Position numbers and translations under genes: made by a program
Part shown: one piece after another, positions 38,587 through 47,342 of the stretch
Position numbering within the stretch: the stretch's first letter is position 1
Layout: every line of letters starts with the position of its first letter
Origin: Altererythrobacter aquiaggeris
GTDB taxonomy: Bacteria > Pseudomonadota > Alphaproteobacteria > Sphingomonadales > Sphingomonadaceae
Reading direction: 5' to 3'
DNA: 64,000 nt
Assembly (NCBI RefSeq): GCF_037154015.1
Contig: NZ_JBANRL010000001.1
Location: 868,001 to 932,000, forward strand
The notes under the pieces: generated by a model
The model's input: the letters and a program-made list of their open reading frames with translations, nothing else
Database searches by the model: none
Told to the model about the DNA's origin: nothing

Positions 38587-39401
38587 CAGTCCTGCGCCTC
38601 CATTTTCTCGATATATCCGTCGGCAACCATTGCGGCAATCTGGTCAAACATCTGGTCGGGCGTGCGCCGCGCCTCGCCCATTGCCAGCTCAAATCCGCGC
38701 GCGACGATGATTTCGCGCTGCCCGGCTTCGATCCCGCTGATTATTTCTGCCGCGGCTTCATCCGCCGGGATACCGTTATCAATCGCGCGGTCGCTCATGC
38801 CGCGCCGCTCACCTTTGGCGTTGAGCGCGTTGCGCGAAACATTGGTGGCCACCGAACCCGGCGCGACAACGTGAACATCGACGCCCTTGACCGAAAGTTC
38901 GCCGCGCAAGGCATCGGCATATCCGATCAGCCCGTGTTTGGCGGCGCAATAGGCAGTCCGCAGCGGCACGCCGACCTTGCCCGCGATCGATGACATGAAT
39001 ACCAGCCTGCCGCTGCCGCGCTGTGCCATATGCGGCAGCAATGCCTGTGTCAGCGCGATGGGCGCGAGCAAATCGATATCCACGATGTCCTGATAGACTT
39101 GCATTGGCGTTTGGATGGCCTGCGAGCGCTGCGAAATACCCGCATTGTTGACGAACATATCGACATTTCCGGTCCATGCGATCGCCTGATCCGCAGCGGC
39201 TGACCGTGCATCCTGGTCTCGCACTTCAAATGGCAGCACCAGCGACGCAGTGTCAATTTCATCGGCCACGTGTCGCAATCGCGCCTCGTCCCGGCCCGAC
39301 AGGACCAGTTTTGCGCCTTTGCCGCTCAGTTCTATTGCCAGCGCATGGCCAATGCCGCTGCTTGCGCCCGTGATCCAGATCGTTTGACCTTCAAAGCTCA
39401 T
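38586..39401 (-). CDS. Short-chain dehydrogenase/reductase
   Basis: 271 residues, Rossmann fold. The cofactor loop TGASSGIG is at residues 11-18, and the catalytic Ser plus Tyr-x-x-x-Lys are in SSIAGKVGVPLRTAYCAAKHG. The Arg following the first strand favours NADP(H). The substrate is unknown. It overlaps pirin by 4 bp and the hydrolase by one base, so it is co-transcribed with both. Confidence 0.92.
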   Translation of the reverse strand: MSFEGQTIWITGASSGIGHALAIELSGKGAKLVLSGRDEARLRHVADEIDTASLVLPFEVRDQDARSAAADQAIAWTGNVDMFVNNAGISQRSQAIQTPMQVYQDIVDIDLLAPIALTQALLPHMAQRGSGRLVFMSSIAGKVGVPLRTAYCAAKHGLIGYADALRGELSVKGVDVHVVAPGSVATNVSRNALNAKGERRGMSDRAIDNGIPADEAAAEIISGIEAGQREIIVARGFELAMGEARRTPDQMFDQIAAMVADGYIEKMEAQD

Positions 39402-40282
39402 GGATAACTCACTGTTTTGGGTTGGCCCGGAATCGGGATGAATTCTTCGCTATCGCCCGGTACCGTGGGAAAACGAGCCGCTTGCCAGTCTTGTTTTGCC
39501 TGATCGATCCGCTCGCGGCTGGAACTGACAAAATTCCACCATGCGTGGCGTTTGGTGGCAAATGCTTCGCCGCCCAGCAGCATCACACGGCCGCCCTCGC
39601 GCGAAGTCAGCTGCATCGGCACGCCCGGAGCAAGCACTGTGAGCGTGTAAAGTTCAAGATCGATACCATCCAGCGTTGCCGCGCCGCCAACCAGCATCAC
39701 CGCGCGTTCGTCGGCCCCGGCATCGATCGGTATCGCGCCGCTACCCGCCAGGACAATCTCGGCGTAAACTGTTTCGGCATGGGTCGTGGTTGGCGCGGTC
39801 TTGCCCCACAAGGTTCCCATGATGACGTGGGCTTTGGCACAGCGGTCCTCCACCAGAGGGATATCGGTCACAGCTTCGAAGGCAGGGTCGATCTCCTCCT
39901 GTCCATCAGGTAGCGCCAGCCACGTCTGCATCCCGTAAAGCCGCGGTCCGGATGCACGTTCGGCCGCGGGGCTGCGTTCTGAATGGACAATTCCGCGCCC
40001 CGCGGTCATCAAATTGACCTGACCGGGGCGAATGGTCGAAAACGTGCCAAGACTGTCGCGGTGGTCAATTGCCCCCTCGAACAGCCACGTTACCGTCGAT
40101 AAATTGATATGCGGGTGAGGGCGGACATCCATACCATTGCCGATATCAAGCCGGGCAGGACCAAATTCGTCCACAAAGATAAATGGGCCGACCATGGTTC
40201 GTTCGCGCTTGGGCAACACGCGGCGGACTTTGAAATCACCAAGGTCGTGCGTTGTCGGGGCGATGGTCTGGATTATGCTCAT
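39398..40282 (-). CDS. Pirin family protein
   Basis: 294 residues, two cupin domains. Conserved pirin blocks are visible: RVLPKRERTMVGPFIFVDEFGP, then DVRPHPHINLSTVTWLFEGAIDHRDSLG, with His and Glu metal ligands. Some pirins act as quercetin dioxygenases or redox sensors; function here is open. It overlaps bolA by 4 bp at its start. Confidence 0.92.
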   Translation of the reverse strand: MSIIQTIAPTTHDLGDFKVRRVLPKRERTMVGPFIFVDEFGPARLDIGNGMDVRPHPHINLSTVTWLFEGAIDHRDSLGTFSTIRPGQVNLMTAGRGIVHSERSPAAERASGPRLYGMQTWLALPDGQEEIDPAFEAVTDIPLVEDRCAKAHVIMGTLWGKTAPTTTHAETVYAEIVLAGSGAIPIDAGADERAVMLVGGAATLDGIDLELYTLTVLAPGVPMQLTSREGGRVMLLGGEAFATKRHAWWNFVSSSRERIDQAKQDWQAARFPTVPGDSEEFIPIPGQPKTVSYP

Positions 40283-40554
40283 GCTGCGTCTTCGGGCGCG
40301 CTCGCTTTGATTGCAAGGGCATGGACCCGGTCGCCGGGAATATCGCCAAGCGCCGCATTGATCATCCGCTGTCGCTGCAGCCTGCTTTGCCCCGTGAAGG
40401 CTGCGGATTCGATGACAATCGTGAAATGCGATGAACCGCTGCCATCATCGCCCGCATGGCCGTGATGGGCAGCGCTGTCGTTTATAACGTCCAGCCGCGC
40501 GGGCGAAAATGTCTCGCGCAGCAGGGATTCCATTTCTTCGGCAATTCCGGTCAC
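40279..40554 (-). CDS. bolA: BolA family protein
   Basis: 91 residues. BolA-type proteins partner monothiol glutaredoxins in iron-sulfur and redox control. The conserved HHGHAGDDGSGSSHFTIVIESAAFTGQSRLQRQRMINAAL block carries the His cluster and the FxGxxRVxRHR-like helix. I chose GTG 40554 because GGAG stands seven bases upstream; the GTG at 40587 lacks a site. Paired divergently with the J-domain gene, a common alphaproteobacterial arrangement. Confidence 0.9.
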   Translation of the reverse strand: MTGIAEEMESLLRETFSPARLDVINDSAAHHGHAGDDGSGSSHFTIVIESAAFTGQSRLQRQRMINAALGDIPGDRVHALAIKASAPEDAA

Positions 40555-40612
40555 AAGTTTACTCCGCTTCGGGGGTTCCCTTATCACGTGGGCATCCCCA
40601 TTCTAAAGAACA

Positions 40613-41206
40613 ATGAAACAATCCAGATTTCACGGGCGCCATGATCCCGAAGGCAGGCTTTGCGAGCGGCCGGGCTGCCGCGAGGGCGGTGAATTTCGCG
40701 CACCCGGCGGGCGCGGGCCGGGCTTTGACGGTCCGGGAAACTGGCGCTGGTACTGCCTCGATCATGTGCGCGAATTCAACGCCGGCTACGACTGGTTCGA
40801 AGGGATGGAGGCGGACGAGATTATCGCAGCCCAGTCACCCACTGCCGGCTGGGAAACCGAAACGCGCGCATTCAAACCCGATGCCGGGATCGACGGTATG
40901 CCGAACTGGGCCAATTTCAAGGATCCGCTTGACGCGATCGGAGCGCGTTCCGCGAACATCAGGCGCCAGGCGTCAAACGGCGCCACGCGCGCCACCAGGG
41001 GCCGCTTTGCGCCAGAAGAAATCAAGGCGCTCGACGTATTGGGGCTTGGCAATCAAATCGATCGCACCGAGCTGCGTAAGCGATACGCGGAACTGGTCCG
41101 GCGCTATCACCCGGATCGCAATGGCGGCGACCGCAGCTACGAAGCGCGGCTGGGCCGCGTTGTCGAAGCCTATAGTTTACTCAAGGTAAGCCGGGCTCTG
41201 GCTTAG
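40613..41206 (+). CDS. J-domain (DnaJ-like) protein
   Basis: 197 residues. A C-terminal J domain with YHPDRNGG holds the HPD tripeptide that stimulates DnaK; helix residues LRKRYAELVRRYHP are typical. The N-terminus has spaced Cys/His (CERPGC, then WYCLDH), perhaps a small metal site. In many alphaproteobacteria it sits between bolA and cobS; here cobS follows only after a 3.7-kb block. Confidence 0.9.
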   Translation: MKQSRFHGRHDPEGRLCERPGCREGGEFRAPGGRGPGFDGPGNWRWYCLDHVREFNAGYDWFEGMEADEIIAAQSPTAGWETETRAFKPDAGIDGMPNWANFKDPLDAIGARSANIRRQASNGATRATRGRFAPEEIKALDVLGLGNQIDRTELRKRYAELVRRYHPDRNGGDRSYEARLGRVVEAYSLLKVSRALA

Positions 41207-41400
41207 CCGCCTTTGCGAGCGGCTTCGGTCTTCGCAATGTCGATTTTGGTCATTTCCATCATCGCCGCCATCACGCGGTTTTGAACTTCCGGTTGGGGAT
41301 CGCGTATCCCTTCCATCAGTGCCCGCGGGACGATTTGCCAGTGTAAACCGAACTTGTCGCGGCACCGGCTGCACACATCGGGCTCTGCGCCATCAGCTAT
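41203..41400 (-). pseudogene. PhnB-like (VOC superfamily) C-terminal remnant
   Basis: Minus-strand translation ends with DVCSRCRDKFGLHWQIVP and a helix RVMAAMMEMTKIDIAK before a TAA at 41203. This matches the C-terminus of PhnB/3-dmu-9_3-mt-type VOC proteins (usual pattern CGWLKDRFGxSWQIVP). Only about 65 codons survive; the N-terminal ~100 residues are missing and the GST gene occupies the place. No start codon with a ribosome site is evident, so it is called a truncated pseudogene. Confidence 0.75.
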
Positions 41401-42025
41401 CTGTTTGCGCGTCCTCGATCAGTTTCATGTCGATGGATTTCGCCGCCTTATAGGCTTCCCTGCCGCGCAGGCGCTCGGCATATGCAGTGAATTCCGGGCG
41501 CGTCGGGAGGCTGCTGAATTGTAGCCCCCAGTCGACCTGACTGCCGACATAGACATCCGCCATGGTGAAGCGGTCTCCGCAGACATAATCTGCCTGCGAA
41601 ACCAGCATCGCGAGCATTTCGACAGTGCGATCATAATTACCGAAACCCGCCATCATCTCGCGATTTGCAGGAACCTCCCATGCCATGCTTTTTGCCACAA
41701 CAGCCTGCTCGACAGGACCTGAAGCAAAGAACATCGCACGGTAATAGTCGGCCCGCTCGTGATCGCGGGGTGCCAGCGCTCCGCCGCGTTCGGTATCACC
41801 CAGATATGCACAGATCGCCGCCGCTTCGGATATAACGTGCACATGGTCGCCGTGATGGTGAACCAGCGTCGGGACTTTACCCATCGGATTGGCGTCGAAT
41901 AGCGACTGCGGCTTTGCCTCCCAGTCAACAAGTTGTGTGTCATAGTCGGCCCCGGCCTCATGCAGCGCCCATCGCGCTATCTGTCCGCGGCTCATCGGAT
42001 GGGTGAAGAATGTATAGTCGGACAA
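41393..42025 (-). CDS. Glutathione S-transferase
   Basis: 210 residues. N-terminal thioredoxin-like domain with FFTHPMSRGQIARWALHEAG and the cis-Pro segment MGKVPTLVHH followed by SEAAAIC; C-terminal helical domain with DRFTMADVYVGSQVDWG, the N-capping Asp motif. It conjugates or reduces electrophiles with glutathione. It ends over the PhnB remnant by 8 bp. Same strand and near-contiguous with the VOC gene, so co-transcribed. Confidence 0.93.
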   Translation of the reverse strand: MSDYTFFTHPMSRGQIARWALHEAGADYDTQLVDWEAKPQSLFDANPMGKVPTLVHHHGDHVHVISEAAAICAYLGDTERGGALAPRDHERADYYRAMFFASGPVEQAVVAKSMAWEVPANREMMAGFGNYDRTVEMLAMLVSQADYVCGDRFTMADVYVGSQVDWGLQFSSLPTRPEFTAYAERLRGREAYKAAKSIDMKLIEDAQTDS

Positions 42026-42035
42026 AGTCGCTCTC

Positions 42036-42809
42036 CTAGGTTTTCGGACCGACCAGTGCGAATCCCGCGCCTTGAGGATCCGTAGCGTTTAACTGGAATT
42101 CACCGCCCGGAATTTCGGTTGGCTCCAAGGTTATGTGTCCACCATTCGCCTTGATGGTTGCCAACGCCTTATCGATATTGCGCACGCGGAAGTAATAGGT
42201 CCAAGCGCTTACCGGCATTTCGTCGGGTTTGGCCATCACAGCGCCGATCATTCCTGGGCCATGGTGGAAGAACTGGTACGCGCCCATCGGGCCCATATCC
42301 ATTTCGCCTTCCTGCTTCCAGCCAAACTGTTTGGTGTAGAATTCGACAGCGCCGGGCTGATCGCTGGTCGCAAGCTCGTTCCACGCGCAATGACCCAACT
42401 TGGGTTCAGTAGAGGCGAATGCGGTGCTGGGCGCCTCGCTGGTGCCGTGCATGATGTAGATCATTGCTCCTTGAGCATCGGCAACAAAGGCCATTCGCCC
42501 TACGCCCGTAATTTCCCACGGTTCGCGGTGAACTTTGCCGCCTGCCTTAGCTATAGAAGCGGCGGCGCCGTCGACATCGTCGACGTTGAGATAGCCGAGC
42601 CACGCGGGACGCGCGCCGTTTGCAGTCATCTCACCGGATAACGGCATGATTCCGCCAACACCACCATCGCTACCCGTAATCATCCGATAATCCATGTCGT
42701 CGCGCTGCTCGAACGACCAGTCGAGCACTTTACCGTAGAAATCTTGCGCCGCATCGGCATCAGAAGTCAGTAGTTCATACCAAACGAAATTTCCGTGTTG
42801 GTCGGACAT
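42036..42809 (-). CDS. VOC-family protein, two glyoxalase-like domains
   Basis: 257 residues. Two paired VOC halves: FVWYELLTSDADAAQDFYGKVLDW and HCAWNELATSDQPGAVEFYTKQFGW mark each half, and both carry the beta-alpha-beta-beta-beta start. Such proteins bind metals and act on small electrophiles; the substrate is unknown. ATG 42809 has AGGAG upstream; the 7-residue extension to 42830 is not conserved. It lies between GST and DUF1428. Confidence 0.88.
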   Translation of the reverse strand: MSDQHGNFVWYELLTSDADAAQDFYGKVLDWSFEQRDDMDYRMITGSDGGVGGIMPLSGEMTANGARPAWLGYLNVDDVDGAAASIAKAGGKVHREPWEITGVGRMAFVADAQGAMIYIMHGTSEAPSTAFASTEPKLGHCAWNELATSDQPGAVEFYTKQFGWKQEGEMDMGPMGAYQFFHHGPGMIGAVMAKPDEMPVSAWTYYFRVRNIDKALATIKANGGHITLEPTEIPGGEFQLNATDPQGAGFALVGPKT

Positions 42810-42832
42810 GAGTGTGCTCCTGTTTTCCAAGT

Positions 42833-43198
42833 TTAAGCGAGCTCGCCAGCGGTATCGAAGATCGGCGCGAAGCCCGAGAAGATCATCCGCTTTCCATCCA
42901 TCGGCATTTCGCCCATTTCTTCAAATCGCGGGTCGTTCTCCATTTTAACATAGGCCTCGTCGCGCGTTTCCCTGTCGGGATATTCCATCCAGCTGAACAC
43001 GACCGTTTCGCCGTCTTTGGCATCAACTGCGCGATAGAAATCGGTTTGCTTACCTCGCATCAGATCGTCGCCCCAGCACTCAACCATGCGGGTCACGCCG
43101 ATATCTTTAAAGAGTGGCGCCGCTTTTTTCGTGAATGCCAGATACTCGTCCTTTTTGTCAGACGGCACGGGTGCCAAAAATCCTTCAATGTAAGGCAT
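42833..43198 (-). CDS. DUF1428-family protein (YbaA-like)
   Basis: 121 residues. MPYIEGFLAPVPSDKKDEYL and the WMEYPDRETRDEAYVKM block identify DUF1428, a ferredoxin-like alpha/beta barrel family of unknown role, often beside redox or detoxification genes. The start at ATG 43198 follows conservation; the 156-codon frame reaching 43303 runs into the divergent HxlR gene. Third gene of the GST-VOC-DUF1428 run, probably controlled by HxlR. Confidence 0.88.
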   Translation of the reverse strand: MPYIEGFLAPVPSDKKDEYLAFTKKAAPLFKDIGVTRMVECWGDDLMRGKQTDFYRAVDAKDGETVVFSWMEYPDRETRDEAYVKMENDPRFEEMGEMPMDGKRMIFSGFAPIFDTAGELA

Positions 43199-43255
43199 GA
43201 TTTCCCCTATCATCGTTATCCGAATCGAGATTGCTTGGACAAGAATGAAACAATG

Positions 43256-43288
43256 AGTTACAAAAAGCAACTGTGAAGTTACTAAAAG
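43256..43288. promoter_or_regulatory. Candidate HxlR operator: palindrome and direct repeat
   Basis: AGTTAC-AAAAA-GCAACT (43256-43272) is a 17-bp near-palindrome, and AGTTACAAAAAG (43256-43267) is repeated as AGTTACTAAAAG (43277-43288), a 21-bp shift, two helical turns. It covers the start region of the HxlR-type regulator and the 74-bp divergent gap with DUF1428. Autoregulation and control of the detoxification genes are the natural reading. Confidence 0.55.
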
Positions 43289-43971
43289 AAACCAATCAAG
43301 CAACTCAGCTTCACGGACGCTGGTATGATGACGCCTGCGGAACAGCTTTTGCCTTGGAAGTGATCGGCGAGCGTTGGTCGTTACTGATCGTTCGCGAATT
43401 GATGCTCGGTGGGCGGCGCTTTTCCGATTTGCGCCGAAGTCTGCCTGGTATCAGTGCGAAAGTACTGACCGAGAGGCTGGAGAATCTCGAACGGTCCGCT
43501 GTACTCATCCGGCGCATCGAGCCACCCCCAGCGTCGGTCCGGCTCTACGAGTTGACCGAATGGGGTTATGAGGCTGAAGGTATGTTGCAGGAGATGGGCC
43601 GGTGGGCCGCACGCTCGCCGCTACACGATCCAACCATGCCGTTGTCTTCGGTCTCGCTGATGCTGTCGATGCGGACGATGTTTGACCGCGAGGCCGCGAC
43701 AGAATTCTCAGGAATTATTGGTTTCATTGTCGGGGAAGACCATTTCTTGGCCGAAGTCGGACATGGCGAGCTGAATATTCGGCGGAGTAATTCTGTAGAG
43801 GATGCGAAAGCCGTATTCGCTACACCGTCTGCGCCAGTGATCGCCGCCGCATTTTTTAGCGGGCAGCCTCTCTCCGAGTTTGAGGGCTCGGCGGGTTTGC
43901 AAATTATCGGCGACCGCACATTGGCGCAGCGCTATTCCGATATGCTGGAGCTGCCTGCCAAGATCGCTTGA
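43273..43971 (+). CDS. HxlR-family transcriptional regulator with C-terminal SCP2-like domain
   Basis: 232 residues. The N-terminal ~110 residues are a winged helix of the HxlR type: CGTAFALEVIGERWSLLIVRELMLGGRRFSDLRRSLPGISAKVLTERLENLE. The C-terminal ~110 residues are an SCP2/sterol-carrier-like domain, a combination found in some regulators of this family. The GTG start at 43273 has no good ribosome site, so the exact start is unsure. Divergent from DUF1428; operator-like repeats straddle the start. Confidence 0.85.
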   Translation: MKLLKETNQATQLHGRWYDDACGTAFALEVIGERWSLLIVRELMLGGRRFSDLRRSLPGISAKVLTERLENLERSAVLIRRIEPPPASVRLYELTEWGYEAEGMLQEMGRWAARSPLHDPTMPLSSVSLMLSMRTMFDREAATEFSGIIGFIVGEDHFLAEVGHGELNIRRSNSVEDAKAVFATPSAPVIAAAFFSGQPLSEFEGSAGLQIIGDRTLAQRYSDMLELPAKIA

Positions 43972-44817
43972 TCAATTTTGCCGAAAGGCCCAGCGCAGGG
44001 TTCCGGCCATCACGCCGGTGGCAAGCCGTGCAGGCGCGGCGCGAATGACCGATTGGTCCAGGCCGAGCTTGTTTTTTGCAAACCGGGGCAGCAGGTCAAC
44101 CGCCGCTGTGCCCAGCATCCTTTGCACCGCCAGCGGGGTTCCGGGCGTGCGTTCGGAAAGCACCAGATCGGCAATTTCGCGTGTTGCATCCGTCACGCTC
44201 AGCTTGGGGCGCATATCCTGAATGAACTGCTGCGCCCCGCGCCTTGTCTCAGGCACGGGGTGTGCGCCCAATGCGTGGGCAATCTCGGCAAATTGGCGGA
44301 AATATTCATCCTGGTGGCTGCGCGGCATGGCTGGTTTGGCGTAGCGGATATAAGCATCGAGAAAGCTCGTCGCCTCGCACGCATGGACCCATGCGAGTAT
44401 TTCCGGATCTGTGGCAGCATAGCGCGATCCATCTGGCAGGGTTCCGCCGACCGCAGCATGGATTCGGTTCACGCGCTCGATCGCCTTGGCAGCATCGTTA
44501 CGGTCGCCAAAGGTCGTAACCGCAATAAACCGTGCAGTGCGCCGCAGCCGGCCAAGCATATCATGGCGGAAATCGGAATGATCGAGCACGCCCTGCAATG
44601 CGCCGGGATGCAACATCTGGAGGAGCAATGCCGACATCCCGCCGGCCATCATCCCGACGACATCGGCATGGACCATTCTGATCGGCGTGTCCTTGGCAAA
44701 CAGCGCATTGTCCGACAGGCCGACAGGCTGCTGACCGTTCTTCTGATCGTTGAACACGGCCCTTACCGACTGGATCAACTGTTTACGGATGAATTCGGAT
44801 GGGGAGGGTGCGGCCAT
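43972..44817 (-). CDS. DUF2236 / MpaB-like oxygenase-family protein
   Basis: 281 residues. Family marks are [34 protein letters not shown] and [18 protein letters not shown], with conserved His residues that may bind haem or metal; the family includes the rubber oxygenase Lcp-like fold (inference). The ATG at 44817 matches the expected family start; longer frames back to 44895 would share a CATG with the cobS start. Divergent from cobS. Confidence 0.82.
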   Translation of the reverse strand: MAAPSPSEFIRKQLIQSVRAVFNDQKNGQQPVGLSDNALFAKDTPIRMVHADVVGMMAGGMSALLLQMLHPGALQGVLDHSDFRHDMLGRLRRTARFIAVTTFGDRNDAAKAIERVNRIHAAVGGTLPDGSRYAATDPEILAWVHACEATSFLDAYIRYAKPAMPRSHQDEYFRQFAEIAHALGAHPVPETRRGAQQFIQDMRPKLSVTDATREIADLVLSERTPGTPLAVQRMLGTAAVDLLPRFAKNKLGLDQSVIRAAPARLATGVMAGTLRWAFRQN

Positions 44818-44884
44818 GTTACGGTGGACATACACACGATCAGTGGCTTGCAGCAACGCGTTTGCCAAGCTAACCGCTCCTGTG

Positions 44885-45871
44885 ATGAACGACATGACCA
44901 ATAGCAGCCACGGCGAAAAGACCGTATTACCAGCACCGGACACCGAAATTTCGGTACGCGAAACCTTTGGTATAGATATCGATATGAAGGTTCCGGCCTT
45001 CTCGAAAGCCGACAGCCGGGTGCCTGATCTGGACGAAGGATATGTCTTCGATCCCGACACGACATTGGCGATTCTGGCCGGTTTTGCCTTCAATCGGCGG
45101 GTGATGGTCCAGGGTTATCACGGAACGGGTAAATCGACGCATATCGAACAGGTCGCAGCGCGGTTGAACTGGCCGACAGTGCGGATCAATCTGGATGCGC
45201 ATATCAGCCGGATCGATCTGGTCGGGCGCGATGCCATCGTGCTGCGTGACGGGTTGCAGGTTACCGAATTTCGGGAAGGTCTGCTGCCATGGGCGTTGCA
45301 GACGCCGACCGCGCTGGTGTTCGATGAATATGATGCGGGGCGTCCCGATGTGATGTTCGTCATCCAGCGTGTACTGGAAACCGAAGGCAAGCTGACGCTG
45401 CTCGATCAGAACCGCGTAATCCGGCCCGATCCGCATTTCCGCCTGTTCGCCACGGCCAACACGGTCGGCCTTGGCGACACCAGCGGACTTTATCACGGGA
45501 CGCAGGCGATCAACCAGGGGCAGATGGACCGCTGGAATATCGTGGTCGGGCTGAACTATCTGGCGGAGGAAACCGAGCAGAAAATCGTCGCGGCCAAATC
45601 TCCCGACACATCGAATGACGATATTACGAAGATGGTGCGGGTGGCGGAACTGACCCGCCAGGGCTTTATCAGTGGCGATATCTCGACTGTGATGAGCCCG
45701 CGCACCGTTATCACCTGGGCGCAGAATGCGGGCATCTTCAAAGACATCGGCTTCGCATTCCGGCTCAGCTTCCTGAACAAATGCGACGAAGCCGAGCGGA
45801 TGCTGGTGGCAGAATATTATCAGCGCGTGTTCGGCGTTGATTTGCCTGAAAGCGTTGTCGGCAAGGCGTAA
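44885..45871 (+). CDS. cobS: Cobaltochelatase-type AAA+ ATPase CobS
   Basis: 328 residues, MoxR-type AAA+. With CobT and CobN it inserts cobalt into hydrogenobyrinate a,c-diamide in the aerobic B12 pathway. The sequence follows CobS closely: [25 protein letters not shown], Walker [10 protein letters not shown] at 77-85, Walker [14 protein letters not shown] and sensor region [16 protein letters not shown] 44885 or 44894 (both in frame) are possible starts. No cobT follows, so either cobT is elsewhere or CobS serves another ATPase role. Confidence 0.93.
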   Translation: MNDMTNSSHGEKTVLPAPDTEISVRETFGIDIDMKVPAFSKADSRVPDLDEGYVFDPDTTLAILAGFAFNRRVMVQGYHGTGKSTHIEQVAARLNWPTVRINLDAHISRIDLVGRDAIVLRDGLQVTEFREGLLPWALQTPTALVFDEYDAGRPDVMFVIQRVLETEGKLTLLDQNRVIRPDPHFRLFATANTVGLGDTSGLYHGTQAINQGQMDRWNIVVGLNYLAEETEQKIVAAKSPDTSNDDITKMVRVAELTRQGFISGDISTVMSPRTVITWAQNAGIFKDIGFAFRLSFLNKCDEAERMLVAEYYQRVFGVDLPESVVGKA

Positions 45872-45878
45872 CGCCTTG
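45862..45878 (+). terminator. Hairpin enclosing the cobS stop codon (weak terminator candidate)
   Basis: CAAGGCG-TAA-CGCCTTG is a perfect 7-bp stem whose three-base loop is the cobS stop codon. No T-tract follows, so it is not a classical intrinsic terminator; it may be a mRNA 3-prime stabiliser or chance. Confidence 0.4.
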
Positions 45879-46183
45879 TAGCCGGGTTTCCGGTTACGTC
45901 CGCAATGCCGAGCATTTGCCGGAAACGATCACAAGCAGGGAAGGAAAGGCCAAGGTATGGTGCGCGCGGTAATTCGCAAACCGTTCACAAATGTGGTCCT
46001 CGCCCCCATGCTGGGTAAGATCGAGCGGCGGGAACCCCCGACCCGCCCGTTTGCCCGTATATCTCCAAGCAACCCCGTAAGTCCCCCGGAATGCCGGGCA
46101 ACCTGCGATAGGAGACCGGCATTCCGCAGCGAATTAATGCGACGGGCGTTAGATATTCACTTCATGAGCTGATATTGCGGATA
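45872..46183. other. 312-bp convergent intergenic gap with hairpins, no gene recognised
   Basis: Between the convergent cobS and dehydrogenase genes lies the longest non-coding stretch of the window. It holds GGCGGG-N9-CCCGCC (46027-46047) and a perfect 10-bp inverted repeat GGAATGCCGG-N18-CCGGCATTCC (46088-46125), neither followed by a T-run. A 71-codon frame at 45957-46172 has no homology feel or ribosome site. A small structured RNA is possible; nothing identifies it. Confidence 0.5.
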
Positions 46184-47284
46184 TCAGGGAACGACAAGAT
46201 ATTTTTCGCCGGTCGCCTTGGCGTCATAATCCTGCGCCGCCTGTTTAGTCAGCATCTCGTCAAGATTTACGCGCGCCTTATAGCTGCTTGCGAAAGTCGT
46301 GGTGATATTGTTCAGCACGCGTTCCTGCATTTGCCGGATTTTTTCCTGACCGGCGCTGGCGAGGAACGGTGTGAGCAGCCAGCCTGAAAGATCCCACGCG
46401 AAACCGTATCCCGGCATCAGCGTCATCGGCGCGACGTTAAGCACCCCGTAAACATACATCCGTTTTTGCTGGGTCGAACCGTAACGGCTATATTCCTGCG
46501 TAGCCGAGGCGACCGCTTCCATCGCGGTAAAGACATCATTGACCATCGTTCCGCCATAGATCGGATCGAACCCGATATAAGCGCCGGTTTCTTCGATCGC
46601 GCTCATCAGCTGTTTCATGAAATCATCATCCGACGAATTGACCACGTGCTTCGCGCCGATACCCTTCAGCAAATCAACCTGTTCCTGCTTGCGGACGATA
46701 TTGACGATTTCAAAGCCGTCTTCCTGACAGATCTTGTTGAGCATTTGCCCAAGGTTTGATGCTGCCGCCGAATGGATAATTGCCTTGTGCCCCTCGCGGC
46801 GCGCAGTCTCGACAAAGCCCAGTGCGGTCATCGGATTTACAAAAGCAGATGCCCCCTGTTCAGGCGTGACATCATCGCCCAGCGGCATACACATCCGCGC
46901 ATCGGCGATGACGTGGGTGGCAAACATTTCGCCCGTGACGCAGGCGACCTTCTTGCCCAGCATCGCCTGCGCTTCTTCGCCCGCTGCGATAATTATGCCC
47001 GCGCCCTCATTGCCCGCAGGCAAGGCATCGCCAACCCGGTTGGCCATCCGCTTGACCGAGCCCGGCGGCATTTCGGCGACAATCTTGCCCGGCGAATATC
47101 GGGCATTTTCAAGGTCTGCGCCTGGCATCAGCAGGCCAAGGTCCGACGGATTTATCGGCGCAGCTTCGACGCGAACTACTACCTGATGGCCTGTCGGATC
47201 TGGCAGTTCATGTCCCGCAACTTCAACGGTGATCGTGTTGTCTGATCCCAGAGTGGTTAGAATACGGCGTGTCGAAGTCGGCAT
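46184..47284 (-). CDS. MDR-superfamily zinc-binding dehydrogenase/quinone oxidoreductase
   Basis: 366 residues. GroES-like N-terminal half (APINPSDLGLLMPGAD) and Rossmann half with SAAASNLGQMLNKICQEDGFEIVNIVRK, where an NADP loop would sit. It resembles enoyl or quinone reductases that use NADPH; the zinc-ligand Cys residues are not clear, so it may be zinc-free. GGAG precedes the ATG well. It converges on cobS. Confidence 0.85.
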   Translation of the reverse strand: MPTSTRRILTTLGSDNTITVEVAGHELPDPTGHQVVVRVEAAPINPSDLGLLMPGADLENARYSPGKIVAEMPPGSVKRMANRVGDALPAGNEGAGIIIAAGEEAQAMLGKKVACVTGEMFATHVIADARMCMPLGDDVTPEQGASAFVNPMTALGFVETARREGHKAIIHSAAASNLGQMLNKICQEDGFEIVNIVRKQEQVDLLKGIGAKHVVNSSDDDFMKQLMSAIEETGAYIGFDPIYGGTMVNDVFTAMEAVASATQEYSRYGSTQQKRMYVYGVLNVAPMTLMPGYGFAWDLSGWLLTPFLASAGQEKIRQMQERVLNNITTTFASSYKARVNLDEMLTKQAAQDYDAKATGEKYLVVP

Positions 47285-47342
47285 GAAATTCTCCAGAAAT
47301 GGACCGGAACCGGATATGCGGTCTTTTGCTTACCTTAAGTAA

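Noticed and set aside
46088-46125. Cobalamin riboswitch: GATAGGAGACCGGC in the cobS gap resembles a B12 box
   Set aside because: The remaining riboswitch core elements are not in the right order, and no gene on that strand follows; the match is probably chance in GC-rich DNA.
45957-46172. 71-codon open frame after cobS
   Set aside because: No ribosome site, no familiar domain, Arg/Pro-rich composition typical of a chance frame in GC-rich DNA.
45901-46183. SRP RNA, tmRNA or RNase P RNA in the cobS gap
   Set aside because: None of their conserved cores (for example GGAAGGAAGCAGCC of SRP RNA, or GAGGAAAGTCCG of RNase P) is present.
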